A DNA stretch of 64,000 nt from Clostridiales bacterium (GCA_018374355.1 JAHAFI010000009.1:1-64000); one strand, 5' to 3'. Positions 26,247 to 35,938 are shown, counted from the first letter of the stretch. Notes: a model not told the origin generated them from the letters alone. Program-made: numbers and translations.

Positions 26247-27566
26247 ATGAAGAAACAAAAAATTGCGATGGCATTGGCAGCAGCTATTATGGTATCTGCT
26301 GCTGGGTGTGGAGGAACTGATGGTCAAGCAAAAGGTGAAGAAGGATCTAATGGACCAGTAGAAATTGAGTTTTGGTATGGACTGGGAGGATCTATGGGAG
26401 AGACCATGGAAAAAACGATTGCCAGTTTTAATGAGTCACAGAATGAAGTAATTGTAAAAGGTGTTGTTCAGTCTAGTTATGATGAAACAGATAAGATGCT
26501 GCAGGCAGCTATTGCATCGGGAGAGGTTCCGGCATGTTATCTGGCAAGTCATTTTACAGCTACTAATTTTGCGAAGAAAGGTGTAGTGCAGTATCTGGAT
26601 GATTATATTGCGGCTGATCCTGAGTTTGATAAGGATGATATTATTCCTGCGTTCTTAGATTATTGCCGTGATGAAGAAGGAAAAGTGTACAGTCTGCCTA
26701 CATGGGGTACTACACAGGTTATATATTACCGCAAAGACATGTTCGAGGAGGCAAATCTGGACCCTGATGAAGTGTTTGCTACATGGCAGAATGTTGCCGA
26801 TGCTGCACGTACGCTTCAAGAAGTGTATAAGGATGTTCCGGATTTCTACGGTTTTGAGCCTATGTCAGGTATGGATTGTCTAGTAGATATGGCTTACAGT
26901 AATGGAGGGTCAATCGTAAGTGAAGATGAGAAGACAGTTACCTTTAACAGTGATGAATTCGTAGAAGCGCTGGAATCTGCACGTCAGTGGATCAATGAAG
27001 AAAAAATCATGGGAATCCATTTTGGTGGTGACGGATGGGAATACTGGTATAAGACAATTGACGATGTAATGCAGGGACGTGCAGGCGGTTATGTAGGATC
27101 CAGTGGAGATCAGGGGGATTTAGATTTTAATATTATTGCAGCCCATGTTCAGCCAGGTTTCAATGATAATCCGGCAAAACCATATGTAGACCCGATTGCA
27201 GCAGCTATTGTTAAAAAAGCACCGGATGTAGAAAAAGAAGCAGCATTTAAATGGCTTACCTATCTGAATAAAGTGGGGACAAAAAATTTTTCCATGCAGA
27301 CAGGATATGTTCCTGTTCGAAGCTCTGTAGCAGAAGATCCGGAGTACAAAGAATTCTTGGAGAAAAACCCTCAGGCGCTGATTCCTCTGAAACAGGCTGA
27401 AATTGGAAGAAAGAAATGGATTGACCCTACAGGAAAAGTAGAACAGGCATTGGCAGATGCATGTGACCTTATTGAAATCGAAAATGTGCCGGCAAAAGAA
27501 GCACTGGATGAAGCAGCAGCAATTGCGCAGCAGGCGTTGGATGAATACTGGGCAAATCAGGAATAG
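26247..27566 (+). CDS. sugar ABC transporter substrate-binding lipoprotein
   Basis: A 439-residue lipoprotein with lipobox SAAGC (lipid Cys at residue 21) and a family 1 solute-binding fold beginning VEIEFWYGLGGSMGETMEK. It belongs with the two preceding permeases. The RBS AAGGAGGAAAAAG is strong. The GH127-type hydrolase and the sugar isomerase nearby suggest a plant or host glycan oligosaccharide as ligand; the ligand itself is not deducible. Confidence 0.92.
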   Translation: MKKQKIAMALAAAIMVSAAGCGGTDGQAKGEEGSNGPVEIEFWYGLGGSMGETMEKTIASFNESQNEVIVKGVVQSSYDETDKMLQAAIASGEVPACYLASHFTATNFAKKGVVQYLDDYIAADPEFDKDDIIPAFLDYCRDEEGKVYSLPTWGTTQVIYYRKDMFEEANLDPDEVFATWQNVADAARTLQEVYKDVPDFYGFEPMSGMDCLVDMAYSNGGSIVSEDEKTVTFNSDEFVEALESARQWINEEKIMGIHFGGDGWEYWYKTIDDVMQGRAGGYVGSSGDQGDLDFNIIAAHVQPGFNDNPAKPYVDPIAAAIVKKAPDVEKEAAFKWLTYLNKVGTKNFSMQTGYVPVRSSVAEDPEYKEFLEKNPQALIPLKQAEIGRKKWIDPTGKVEQALADACDLIEIENVPAKEALDEAAAIAQQALDEYWANQE

Positions 27567-27587
27567 GTGTGAAAATAGAATAGAACT

Positions 27588-28859
27588 ATGCAGAGGACAG
27601 AAGATATTGACAAACAGAAAAATTTGAGGCTAAACAGCGGAACAATGCTGGGAATCGTATGCTGGATCGTGTACTTTTCTATCTATCTCGGCCGATTGAA
27701 TTTTTCGGCCAGCATGAGTGAAATGACGCAGACAGGATTATGGGGAAAAACCCAGCTTGGGAGTGTTGCCGCAGCGTTTTATCTGGCGTATGGATTATTC
27801 CAGTTTCCTTGTGGAATTCTCGGTGACAGAATATCAGCCAAAAAGATGGTATTGACCGGACTTTTAGGCACAGCACTGTCAAATATGCTTTTTCCGTTTG
27901 TAGACAGTGTAATTGGAATGCAGCTGTTGTGGTTTATGAACGGAGTAGCGCAGTCTATGATCTGGCCTCCGGTGGTAAAAATCGTTACAGATTTTACTCA
28001 CGGAAAACAATCAGTAAACATTATATTGATGTTATCATTTACTGCACCGGCGGGAATGCTTGCGGCTTACTTGCTGGATGCGGTAATCATGAAAATCGGT
28101 GACTGGAAATATTGCTTCTGGAGTGCGGGAATTTGGGTGATTACAGTTGCACTAATGTGGATGCTCATGATTTCGATGATTGAAAGACGGATTGAGAAAA
28201 TTAAAATACCGATCCGCAAAAACCAGCCGGAAAGTCTGAAAAAAGCAAAATATAATATTGGAATTTCTATACTGTCTTCCGGGCTTTTATGGATGCTTGC
28301 AGCGACCTTTATTCATGGATTGCTGAAAGATGGTCTGACAACCTGGATTCCCACATATCTGACGGAGACTTTCTCCGTCAGTCCTTCTTTTTCGGTTATT
28401 ATTTCCATGGTGATTCCGATTGTGAATCTGTCAGGAGTTTATCTTGCGGGCTATGGAAACAATTCTTTTTTTAAAAATGAAACATTGACAGCGGCTGTTT
28501 TCTTTGGTATCTCTTTTTTGGGAGTCCTTTTGATGATGACAGGGCTTTCGTTGGCGGGAAGTATGGCAGTATTTGCGATTGTAACAAGTATGATGACGGG
28601 AGTAAATACTTTATTTATCAGTTTATTGCCCATGCACTTTCAAAAAGAAGGAAAGGTGGCTACTGTAACAGGAATACTGAATGCCGTCACCCATCTTGGC
28701 AGCGCAGTAGCAAGTGTGCTGTTTGGTGCGCTGACAGAACAGTTTGGCTGGAGCGGAACAGAAATTGTCTGGTGTCTGTGCGGGATTGCAGGTGTGATTT
28801 GTTGTGTGCTTCCAATTAGATGCTGGGGTAGAAATCGAAAGAATATTTATGCAGAATAG
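27588..28859 (+). CDS. MFS transporter, organophosphate:phosphate antiporter (OPA) type
   Basis: A 423-residue twelve-helix transporter. YLGRLNFSASM near residue 32 resembles the GlpT/UhpT helix-1 motif with its Arg, and YGLFQFPCGILGDR carries the MFS loop 2-3 signature. OPA members exchange sugar phosphates or glycerol-3-phosphate for phosphate, but uncharacterised Firmicute members near glycan genes may move free sugars or acids. A ribosome binding site is weak here. It lies 21 bp after the binding-protein gene, so it is part of the operon. Confidence 0.82.
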   Translation: MQRTEDIDKQKNLRLNSGTMLGIVCWIVYFSIYLGRLNFSASMSEMTQTGLWGKTQLGSVAAAFYLAYGLFQFPCGILGDRISAKKMVLTGLLGTALSNMLFPFVDSVIGMQLLWFMNGVAQSMIWPPVVKIVTDFTHGKQSVNIILMLSFTAPAGMLAAYLLDAVIMKIGDWKYCFWSAGIWVITVALMWMLMISMIERRIEKIKIPIRKNQPESLKKAKYNIGISILSSGLLWMLAATFIHGLLKDGLTTWIPTYLTETFSVSPSFSVIISMVIPIVNLSGVYLAGYGNNSFFKNETLTAAVFFGISFLGVLLMMTGLSLAGSMAVFAIVTSMMTGVNTLFISLLPMHFQKEGKVATVTGILNAVTHLGSAVASVLFGALTEQFGWSGTEIVWCLCGIAGVICCVLPIRCWGRNRKNIYAE

Positions 28860-28886
28860 GAGCAATAGAAAAAGGAGGCAGGTTAT

Positions 28887-29819
28887 ATGTTGGAAACATC
28901 GGTAAATACTGATTATAACAATGATTTACATGACTGGGGAGAGATGGAACATCAGATTCGTTGTCTGGCAGAGGCTGGTTTTACTCATACCCAGTGGATT
29001 CATGACTGGTCAGAAGAGTACATGTATAGCAAGAGCGAGATGCTTCAGGCCAAAGCTGTATTGGAGCACTACGGGCTGAAGGCACATTCGATTCATGCAA
29101 CAGAAGGAGGCCGCAGAAAAGATTATACCAGCAAAAATGAGTATTTGAGAGCAGCAGGAGTGGATCTTTTAAAAAACAGAATTGATATGTGTACTTACAT
29201 CGGTGCAGATGTGATGGTTTTGCATATGCAGCTTCCGTTTTCCATGTTTGAAAAAAGTAAAAGAGATATGGAGGATTACTACAGACAGGTATATAAGTCC
29301 TTTGATGAAATAAAAAGTTATGCAAAAGTAGCAGGAGTAAGAATAGCTTTGGAAAATCTGTTGTTTACACCGATGAAATACCAGATTGATAAGTATGAGA
29401 GAATATTTGACAGATATGATGAAGATTTTATCGGTTTGTGTTATGATTCCGGTCATGCAAGTATTATGAGTCAGGACAATTATTATCTGTTGCTGGAAAA
29501 ATATCATGACCGTCTGTATGCAACCCATCTACAAGATACGGATTCAGTTCCGCCGGAAAAACTGGGGGATGAAAGAGCAGTGGGGGCTGCGGATGTACAT
29601 AGAGTACCGTTTACCGGAGTGCTGGATTGGAATAAGATTGCATATTGGGTGGCACAGTCCCCTATAGAGTTACCGGCAGATTTTGAAATCGGATTAAAAT
29701 ATGGACAATCCTTTGCGTCTCATGAGGAAGAGATGGAACTGTTAAAAGATTGCCATGAGAGAGCTGTCAGATTTCATCAGATGGTGCTGAATGCAAAAAA
29801 CACGAATAAAGAAGAATAG
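28887..29819 (+). CDS. sugar phosphate isomerase/epimerase (xylose isomerase-like TIM barrel)
   Basis: A 310-residue AP_endonuc_2 fold protein. Metal- and substrate-binding blocks are present: ALENLLFTP (Glu), GLCYDSGHAS (Asp, His), YATHLQDTD (His, Asp) and a late FEIGLKYG (Glu). Such enzymes isomerise or epimerise ketoses and inositol derivatives in the cytoplasm. The RBS is AAAAAGGAGGCAGG. It is the last intact gene of the importer operon; a decayed gene follows directly. Confidence 0.88.
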   Translation: MLETSVNTDYNNDLHDWGEMEHQIRCLAEAGFTHTQWIHDWSEEYMYSKSEMLQAKAVLEHYGLKAHSIHATEGGRRKDYTSKNEYLRAAGVDLLKNRIDMCTYIGADVMVLHMQLPFSMFEKSKRDMEDYYRQVYKSFDEIKSYAKVAGVRIALENLLFTPMKYQIDKYERIFDRYDEDFIGLCYDSGHASIMSQDNYYLLLEKYHDRLYATHLQDTDSVPPEKLGDERAVGAADVHRVPFTGVLDWNKIAYWVAQSPIELPADFEIGLKYGQSFASHEEEMELLKDCHERAVRFHQMVLNAKNTNKEE

Positions 29820-30355
29820 AGTATAAAGAAAATCTTTATAAGAACAGGGAAATATGCTTTAAAAATCAGGAACAGATACCGGAAGTATTTACCTTTGCAT
29901 ATGAAACAGTAGAGTACCGGAAAAAAGAAGAAGTGGAAGGCGGCGTTCTGTTTGATTTTGGAAAAGAGACTTTTGCACGAACAACAGTTACGGGATTTAA
30001 GCAAAAACATGTGAAAGTTCAGTTTGGAAATTTGCCTCTCTCCAAACCTATGATGGCAACGATCCCTCTGATGGTTGTCCTGGGATACTGGAATGACTGG
30101 ATGAACAGCTTATATTATATTACAGATGAAAAGCTTTATAGTATTCAGGCGATTTTGAATACGATTATTACAAATATTCAGTTCCCTACCAGTAGCCAGA
30201 GTGCGGCGGCATCAGCGATGGATGTATCCAAACTTCCAAGCGTAAGTATTCGTATGGCGATTGCGGTAATTGGTGTTCTTCCAATTCTGTGTATTTATGC
30301 GTTTTTCCAGAAATACTTTGTGAAAGGTATTGTTGTGGGCTGTGTGAAAGGTTAA
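29819..30355 (+). pseudogene. chimeric relic: alpha-L-rhamnosidase fragment fused to ABC permease 3' end
   Basis: One open frame joins two unrelated remnants. The first part (to about 30028; EVFTFAYETVEYRK, GGVLFDFGKETFA, VKVQFG) resembles the N-terminal portion of GH78 alpha-L-rhamnosidases. The rest (LPLSKPMMATIPLMVVLGYW, then LPSVSIRMAIAVIGVLPI and QKYFVKGIVVGCVKG) is the C-terminus of an LplC/YtcP-type permease. There is no plausible start codon or complete domain for either. The deletion junction is at about 30028 and removed the body of a rhamnosidase and the front of a third importer. Confidence 0.75.
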
Positions 30356-30395
30356 ACAGAATGCGGCTACAAATGATTGTAAATGGTTATAACTA

Positions 30396-30452
30396 GAAAA
30401 ACGGTTGTAAATGCGGTCGTAAAAAAATACGATTGCATTTACGGCCGTTTTT
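30396..30452 (+). terminator. large intrinsic terminator
   Basis: CGGTTGTAAATGC (30402-30414) pairs with GCATTTACGGCCG (30435-30447) with one mismatch and wobble, inner GTCGTA/TACGAT pairing, and a T5 tail. It ends the importer operon and its relic. Confidence 0.85.
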
Positions 30453-30502
30453 GATTATGATAATAGAAAACGTACATATTAAATCAGGGAGGGCAGTAAT
30501 GT

Positions 30503-31753
30503 ATGAAAGAAAAGAAAAACATGGAATATAAGGAAACGATTACAAATACCTTTCTTAAAACAGTAAGCGCTTATGCGAACTACGACGGCGGTGTGATTAT
30601 GTTTGGCGTTGATGATGATGGAAACAAAAAAGGTTTATCTGATCCAAACAATGCGTGCCTGGATATAGAAAACAAAATCAATGACAGCATTACACCTCAG
30701 CCGGAATATATTTTGGAGGTAAACGATGCCGAGCAGACAATTACCTTAACGGTTAAGGGTGGAAGACACAAGCCGTATTTATATAAATCAAAAGCGTATA
30801 AACGTAATGATACAGCAACAATTGAAGTAGATTCTCTGGAGCTTACAAGATTGATTCTAATTGGAAAAAATATGAATTATGATGAGCTGCCGGATGATTC
30901 AGGTTCGTTAACTTTTAACACTTTGGGAGAATCATTAAAAAAGCGTATATTCATAGAAAAATTTAATGAAGATACATTAAAAACCTTAAATTTATACTCG
31001 CAGGAGAACGGATATAATCATGCAGCGGCACTTCTGGCAGACGAAAATAAGTTTCCGGGAGTAGATATTGCGAAATTTGGGGACAGCATAAGCATTATTC
31101 AAAAAAGAGCAACCTTTGAACACATGTCAATTCTAAGTGTGTATGAACGTATAGTACAAATGTTCCGGGATTATTATCAGTATGAAGAAATAACGGAGTT
31201 ATATCGTAAAACAGTAGAGAAAATACCGGAGGCTGCGTTTCGCGAGGCGATTGCAAATGCGCTGATTCACAGGGCATGGGATATAAAAACGCAAATACGG
31301 GTTTTAATGTATGAAGACAGAATCGAGGTTGTATCTCCGGGGGGATTGCCGAATGGAATTACGGAAGCAGAGTACCTTTCCGGAAGAATATCAATCTTAC
31401 GCAATCCGATTATAGGGAATGTATTTTACAGACTTGGAATTGTGGAAATATTTGGAACGGGAATCCTGAGAATTATAGAAGTTTATAAAAACAGTATCAC
31501 GAAGCCTTCTTTTGAGGTAAGTGACAATGCAATCAAAGTTGTATTACCGGTGGTGGAAACGGAACTGAGACTCAATGAGGAAGAAAGGATTGTGTATAAA
31601 GAGTTAAGTAAAAATATGGCAAAATCAATGAGCGAAATTATAACCAAGGTTCCATATGGAAAGACAAAAGTTTCCAAGCTCTTAAAAAGAATGGCGGAAG
31701 ATAGAATTATAACAATAGAGGGAAAAGGCAGAGGGACCAAATACCGCTTATAA
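30503..31753 (+). CDS. AlbA_2 / Schlafen-like transcriptional regulator with HATPase_c_4 domain
   Basis: A 416-residue cytoplasmic protein. The N-terminal AlbA_2 domain (about 5-105) shows EYKETITNTFLKTVSAYANY, GGVIMFGVDDDG and a YKRNDTAT segment. The middle region (about 235-345) has EAIANALIHRAWD and GTGILRIIE of the ATPase-like HATPase_c_4 module, and the C-terminus is a winged helix (KTKVSKLLKRMAEDRIITIEG). Such proteins are annotated as ATP-binding DNA regulators; targets are rarely known. It stands alone between a terminator and the GH3 gene. Confidence 0.85.
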   Translation: MKEKKNMEYKETITNTFLKTVSAYANYDGGVIMFGVDDDGNKKGLSDPNNACLDIENKINDSITPQPEYILEVNDAEQTITLTVKGGRHKPYLYKSKAYKRNDTATIEVDSLELTRLILIGKNMNYDELPDDSGSLTFNTLGESLKKRIFIEKFNEDTLKTLNLYSQENGYNHAAALLADENKFPGVDIAKFGDSISIIQKRATFEHMSILSVYERIVQMFRDYYQYEEITELYRKTVEKIPEAAFREAIANALIHRAWDIKTQIRVLMYEDRIEVVSPGGLPNGITEAEYLSGRISILRNPIIGNVFYRLGIVEIFGTGILRIIEVYKNSITKPSFEVSDNAIKVVLPVVETELRLNEEERIVYKELSKNMAKSMSEIITKVPYGKTKVSKLLKRMAEDRIITIEGKGRGTKYRL

Positions 31754-31866
31754 TTTTGGTTGATGTGTCTGCTCCTGCAATTGGTGCACATCGTAAAGCT
31801 TGTTGCTGTGAATAGAGGAAACAGTAATTCAACTCATGGAGGGCCATTCCGTCCGGCTGCTATGGG

Positions 31867-31895
31867 TTGAAATAGAAAAAAAATAGGATTATAAT
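31867..31895 (+). promoter_or_regulatory. sigma-A promoter of the GH3 gene
   Basis: TTGAAA (31867-31872), 17-bp spacer, TATAAT (31890-31895), about 30 bp upstream of the start codon. Confidence 0.8.
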
Positions 31896-31925
31896 ATAAA
31901 AATAAAATAGAACGAGGTGCTCAAA

Positions 31926-34478
31926 ATGAAAAGAAAAATCAGATCCTACAGCGGAACAACCAATCCGGCTGTATCAGAAAGAGAAGCGAAAAACCGTGTG
32001 ATTGCCCGCAAAGCGGCAGCAGAAGGAATCGTATTGATGAAAAATGACGGTGTTCTTCCATTAAAAAAAGGATGCAAAGTTGCTTTATTTGGGGGCGGCG
32101 CAGGCCGTACCATCAAGGGCGGAACCGGCTCCGGTGATGTGAATGAACGTGAAGTGGTAAGCATTTATCAGGGGCTTGTGAACGCAGGTCTTGAAGTGAC
32201 CAGCAAATCATGGATTGAGAGCTATGAGGATATTTATAAGCAGTCCCGTGAAGACTGGAAAAACAGCATCTTAAACGAAGCCGAGGGCCGTCCGGCAGTG
32301 GAACTTTTCCAGATTTATGCGTCCCATGCGTATGAAATGCCTGCGGGAAGAACCATTGAGGACAGTGATTTTGGCGGAGCAGATACGGCTGTTTATGTAG
32401 TGAGCAGAGTTGCAGGAGAAGGAATTGACCGCTTTGAGAGAGCGGGAGACTATTACCTGACAGAGCAGGAAAAGGCAGAGCTTGCGCGTATTTCCGAAAC
32501 CTGCGAAAATATCATCGTGGTATTGAATGCAGGCGGTCAGATCGACCTGAAGGATATTCTGGCGGTTCCCAACGTAAAAGCGCTGCTGAATCTGGTACAG
32601 CCGGGAATGGAGGGTGGAAATGCCCTTGCAGACGTATTGCTGGGCGAAGTTACCCCCAGCGGAAAGCTTACAGACACATGGGTGAAAAATTACAGTGACT
32701 TCCCCAATTCTGAGACCTTCAGCCATAATGACGGAGATGTGGAAACAGAAAAATACGAGGACAGTATTTATGTGGGCTACCGTTACTTTGACAGCTTTCA
32801 GGTGGAAGTGGAATATCCTTTTGGATTTGGTCTTTCCTACACGGATTTTACCGTTACAGCAGAGGGTATAGCTGCGGATGAAAATACTGTCACAGTAGAT
32901 GTGACGGTTAAAAATACAGGAGACACCTACGCAGGAAAAGAGGTTGTGCAGATTTACGCAGCCTGCCCGCAGGATGGAATGCCGAAGGAATATAAACGTC
33001 TCTGTGCTTTTGCAAAAACCGATCTTTTAAAACCGGGTGAAAGCCAGAAGATGAAGATTACTTTCCCGGTGAAAATGCTGGCCTCCTTTGACGAAGAGAA
33101 AGCCGCATGGGTTGTGGAAAAAGGACTGTATGGCATTTTCGTGGGAAATTCCTCAAAAGACGTCCAGCTGTCCGGGGTTTTGAAAACAGAAGAAGAGGCT
33201 GTAATCGAGCAGGTGAAACATATCTGTCCGCTGCAGGAGGATTTGGAGGAAATCGTACGTCCGGAGGATGGCATCCGCAAGCTGGAAGCTGCATGGCATA
33301 AAGAGGCAGAAGAAAGGGGTATCGTTCCTGTTGTATTTGCCCCGAAAGCAGCAGATCCGGTAAGAATTCCGGCAAATGAACTGGATGCGAAGGCAAAAGA
33401 ACTGGCAGAAAAACTGCCGGATGAAAAGCTGATCTCTATGGTTATCGGTGAGATCAGTAAGGGACAGGATAATGCACTGGGTTCCGCAGGTATTATGGTT
33501 CCGGGCGCAGCAGGAGAGACCAGCGGTGTTCTGGAAGAGGAATATGACGTACCGGGCGTTTCCATGGCAGACGGCCCTGCAGGACTTCGTCTGATCAAGA
33601 AATACGACGTAAACAGAGAAAACGGTGAAATTTACGGCCTTGGTCTTCTGGGTGCGCTGGAGGGCGGATTCTTTGCAGAAGAAGAAGTACATGAGAATGT
33701 AGATACCTATTACCAGTACTGTACAGCAATTCCGGTGGGAACACTGCTGGCCCAGAGCTGGGACACAGCGCTGATCGAAGAAGTGGGAAAAGCGGTAGCT
33801 CTGGAAATGCAGGAATTTGGAGTTGCATGGTGGCTGGCACCGGGGATGAATATCCACAAAAATCCATTGTGCGGAAGAAACTTTGAATACTATTCCGAAG
33901 ATCCGCTGGTGAGCGGTATGATTGCAGCGGCCATGACAAGAGGCGTGCAGTCGGTAGAAGGTGTGGGAACCACCATCAAGCATTTTGCGTGCAACAATCA
34001 GGAGGATAACCGTATGGGTGCTAACAGCGTGCTGTCTGAGCGTGCTCTTAGGGAAATTTATCTGAGAGGATTTGAGATAGCTGTAAAGACCTCTCAGCCT
34101 ATGGCGATGATGACCTCCTACAACCTGATCAACGGCGTTCACGCAGCCAACTGCAAGGATATCTGTACTGTGGCGGCAAGAGAAGAATGGGATTTTCAGG
34201 GAATCATTATGACGGACTGGACAACTACCATGGACATGGGCGGAAGCCTTTCATGGAAGTGCGTGGAAGCAGGAAACGACCTGATCATGCCGGGCTGGAA
34301 CGGAGATGTGGAAAATATCAAAGAAGCACTGGAAAACGGAAGCCTGAGCCGTGAAGAGCTGAGACTGTGTGTAAAACGGATGCTGAAGGTGATTTATCAG
34401 ACGCTGGGATATGAGGACTGTGTAAGCTATGGGGCGCAGTTTACGGGAATGAAGCCGTATGTGAGTGTGGAAAAATAA
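31926..34478 (+). CDS. beta-glucosidase, glycoside hydrolase family 3 (domain-permuted)
   Basis: An 850-residue enzyme without signal peptide. Domain order is reversed relative to most GH3: the (alpha/beta) GH3_C-type domain comes first (VLPLKKGCKVALFGGGAG near residue 40; GTGSGDVN), then a fibronectin III-like domain, then the TIM-barrel GH3_N domain (MADGPAGLR, GRNFEYYSEDP, KHFACNNQE, GIIMTDW). The nucleophile is probably Asp764 in MTDW. This permuted order is known from Ruminococcus albus and Butyrivibrio beta-glucosidases. Start ATG 31926 is preferred to an in-frame GTG at 31917, part of the RBS. Monocistronic. Confidence 0.92.
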   Translation: MKRKIRSYSGTTNPAVSEREAKNRVIARKAAAEGIVLMKNDGVLPLKKGCKVALFGGGAGRTIKGGTGSGDVNEREVVSIYQGLVNAGLEVTSKSWIESYEDIYKQSREDWKNSILNEAEGRPAVELFQIYASHAYEMPAGRTIEDSDFGGADTAVYVVSRVAGEGIDRFERAGDYYLTEQEKAELARISETCENIIVVLNAGGQIDLKDILAVPNVKALLNLVQPGMEGGNALADVLLGEVTPSGKLTDTWVKNYSDFPNSETFSHNDGDVETEKYEDSIYVGYRYFDSFQVEVEYPFGFGLSYTDFTVTAEGIAADENTVTVDVTVKNTGDTYAGKEVVQIYAACPQDGMPKEYKRLCAFAKTDLLKPGESQKMKITFPVKMLASFDEEKAAWVVEKGLYGIFVGNSSKDVQLSGVLKTEEEAVIEQVKHICPLQEDLEEIVRPEDGIRKLEAAWHKEAEERGIVPVVFAPKAADPVRIPANELDAKAKELAEKLPDEKLISMVIGEISKGQDNALGSAGIMVPGAAGETSGVLEEEYDVPGVSMADGPAGLRLIKKYDVNRENGEIYGLGLLGALEGGFFAEEEVHENVDTYYQYCTAIPVGTLLAQSWDTALIEEVGKAVALEMQEFGVAWWLAPGMNIHKNPLCGRNFEYYSEDPLVSGMIAAAMTRGVQSVEGVGTTIKHFACNNQEDNRMGANSVLSERALREIYLRGFEIAVKTSQPMAMMTSYNLINGVHAANCKDICTVAAREEWDFQGIIMTDWTTTMDMGGSLSWKCVEAGNDLIMPGWNGDVENIKEALENGSLSREELRLCVKRMLKVIYQTLGYEDCVSYGAQFTGMKPYVSVEK

Positions 34479-34490
34479 AAATTTGCAGGG

Positions 34491-34520
34491 AAAAGATGGT
34501 TCGTGGCAGCCATCTTTTTT
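34491..34520 (+). terminator. intrinsic terminator after GH3 gene
   Basis: AAAAGATGG (34491-34499) pairs with CCATCTTTT (34510-34518), continuing into a T run. Confidence 0.85.
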
Positions 34521-34695
34521 CTATATGAAAAGAGATAATATTTCGTTGTGAAAATGTATTGAAATAATTATTGAAATAAACGAGACAAAATCAGACAAAA
34601 CGGGATAAAGTCCAGAACAATATTGACAAAAATTAGCGGGAAGATTAATGTAATACCAACAGTACTGTGTGAACATGATGAGTATAAAAAATAAT

Positions 34696-34839
34696 GTAAC
34701 TATTCAGGACTCTGTCCTTCATAGTCACCAATGCATGCACACACACTGCATTTCATGCAGTGCGGTGCTCGTATGTCTCGGGATTGCCTTGCATTTGCAT
34801 GGCAACACCTCGCGGAACAGTGACCTTCTGAACTGTTAC
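34696..34839 (+). mobile_element. 144-bp miniature transposable element, copy 1
   Basis: A 144-bp non-coding element with imperfect terminal inverted repeats (GTAACTATTCAG... and ...CTGAACTGTTAC), flanked by a perfect 8-bp duplication AAAATAAT (34688-34695 and 34840-34847). Internally it has hairpins AGGAC-TCT-GTCCT, CACTGCAT-TTC-ATGCAGTG and TTGCCTTGCA-TT-TGCATGGCAA, giving a cloverleaf-like fold. A second copy of identical length lies at 43081-43224 and a 60-bp derivative at 38498-38557. It is inserted upstream of the URO-D-like gene. Confidence 0.9.
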
Positions 34840-34870
34840 AAAATAATAAACAAATAGAAGGAGAAGAATC

Positions 34871-35938
34871 ATGCTGTATTGTAAAGATTGGGAGAAAAAG
34901 AAAGAAAAATTCATGGAATTTTGGAACAGGGAGAATCATGACCGTCCGCTGCTGTTCATAACAGCTCCGAAAGATGACATGGAACCGGCTCCGGTATCGA
35001 ATCATGGAACACTGAAAGAACGCTGGATGGATACAGAGTTTGTATTGGAAATGGCAAACTGGAGAATGCAGAATACGGCGTATTTTGGGGAAGCTTTTCC
35101 GGCGTTAAACCCGGATCTGGGACCGGATTTTTTTGCGGCGTGTTACGGGACAGAACTGAATTTTGGAGAGAATACCAGTTGGTCCATTCCTTGGATGTCG
35201 GATGGGGATGTGGAAGTCTGCAAAGGATTTCAAGTGAATCAGGAAAATGAATATTATAAGAAAATGCTTGAAATCACCAAAGCGGCAGTGGAAGACGGGA
35301 AAGGGAAATATCTGGTGGGAATCACTGACCTGCATCCGGGCGGGGATGGACTGGTTTCCATGAGAGGGCCGCAGAATCTGTGTTACGATACGTTGGATTA
35401 TCCGGAATTTATCAAAGAGGGTGTGATGCATCTGCTTCCGGGATTTCAGAAGATTTATGATGAACTGTATGAGTTGACCACAAAATATCAGGAGGGAAGC
35501 ACCTGCTGGATGGGATTGTGGTACCCCGGAAAATGGTATCCGGTAAGCTGCGACTTCTCGTGCATGGTTTCCAAAGATATGTATGAGGAACTTCTGGCTG
35601 AAGAAATCGAGAAAGAAACAGAATGGCTGGATGCCAGCATGTATCATCTGGATGGACCGGATGCCTTGAAACATCTGGATCGGATTCTGCAGATGCCGCA
35701 TTTAAACGGTGTCCAGTGGGTATACGGAGCAGGAAACCCCACAGCGTCTCATTGGATTCCTGAGATTAAAAAGATTCAGGCAGCGGGTAAATGTGTGCAG
35801 ATCAATGTGGTACCGGAGGAATTGGAGACTATGTTGAAGGAACTTCCACCGGAAGGTCTGATGTATATGATTGAAGCAGAATCAGAGCGGCAGGCAAGGG
35901 AACTGATGGAGCTGGTTCAGAAATGGAGCAAACGATGA
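34871..35938 (+). CDS. uroporphyrinogen decarboxylase-like (URO-D superfamily) protein
   Basis: A 355-residue cytoplasmic protein of the URO-D/cobalamin-independent methionine synthase barrel type, as found beside glycan genes in gut Firmicutes. Segments such as RPLLFITAP, LVGITDLHPGGDGLVSMRG, YHLDGPDALKHLDRILQM and WVYGAGNP match that group's barrel strands. There are no haem or corrinoid genes nearby, so a porphyrin role is unlikely and its reaction is unknown. The RBS is AGAAGGAGAAG. The 144-bp mobile element ends 31 bp upstream of its start. Confidence 0.7.
   Translation: MLYCKDWEKKKEKFMEFWNRENHDRPLLFITAPKDDMEPAPVSNHGTLKERWMDTEFVLEMANWRMQNTAYFGEAFPALNPDLGPDFFAACYGTELNFGENTSWSIPWMSDGDVEVCKGFQVNQENEYYKKMLEITKAAVEDGKGKYLVGITDLHPGGDGLVSMRGPQNLCYDTLDYPEFIKEGVMHLLPGFQKIYDELYELTTKYQEGSTCWMGLWYPGKWYPVSCDFSCMVSKDMYEELLAEEIEKETEWLDASMYHLDGPDALKHLDRILQMPHLNGVQWVYGAGNPTASHWIPEIKKIQAAGKCVQINVVPEELETMLKELPPEGLMYMIEAESERQARELMELVQKWSKR

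Noticed and set aside
32954..33598. 214-codon Ser-rich minus-strand frame in the GH3 gene
   Set aside because: Antisense to a clear GH3 coding region; Ser/Pro-rich composition is typical of shadow frames.
34696..34839. Small ORF (62 codons from 34669) across the mobile element
   Set aside because: It reads through the non-coding element and its hairpins, lacks an RBS and is not conserved in frame in copy 2.
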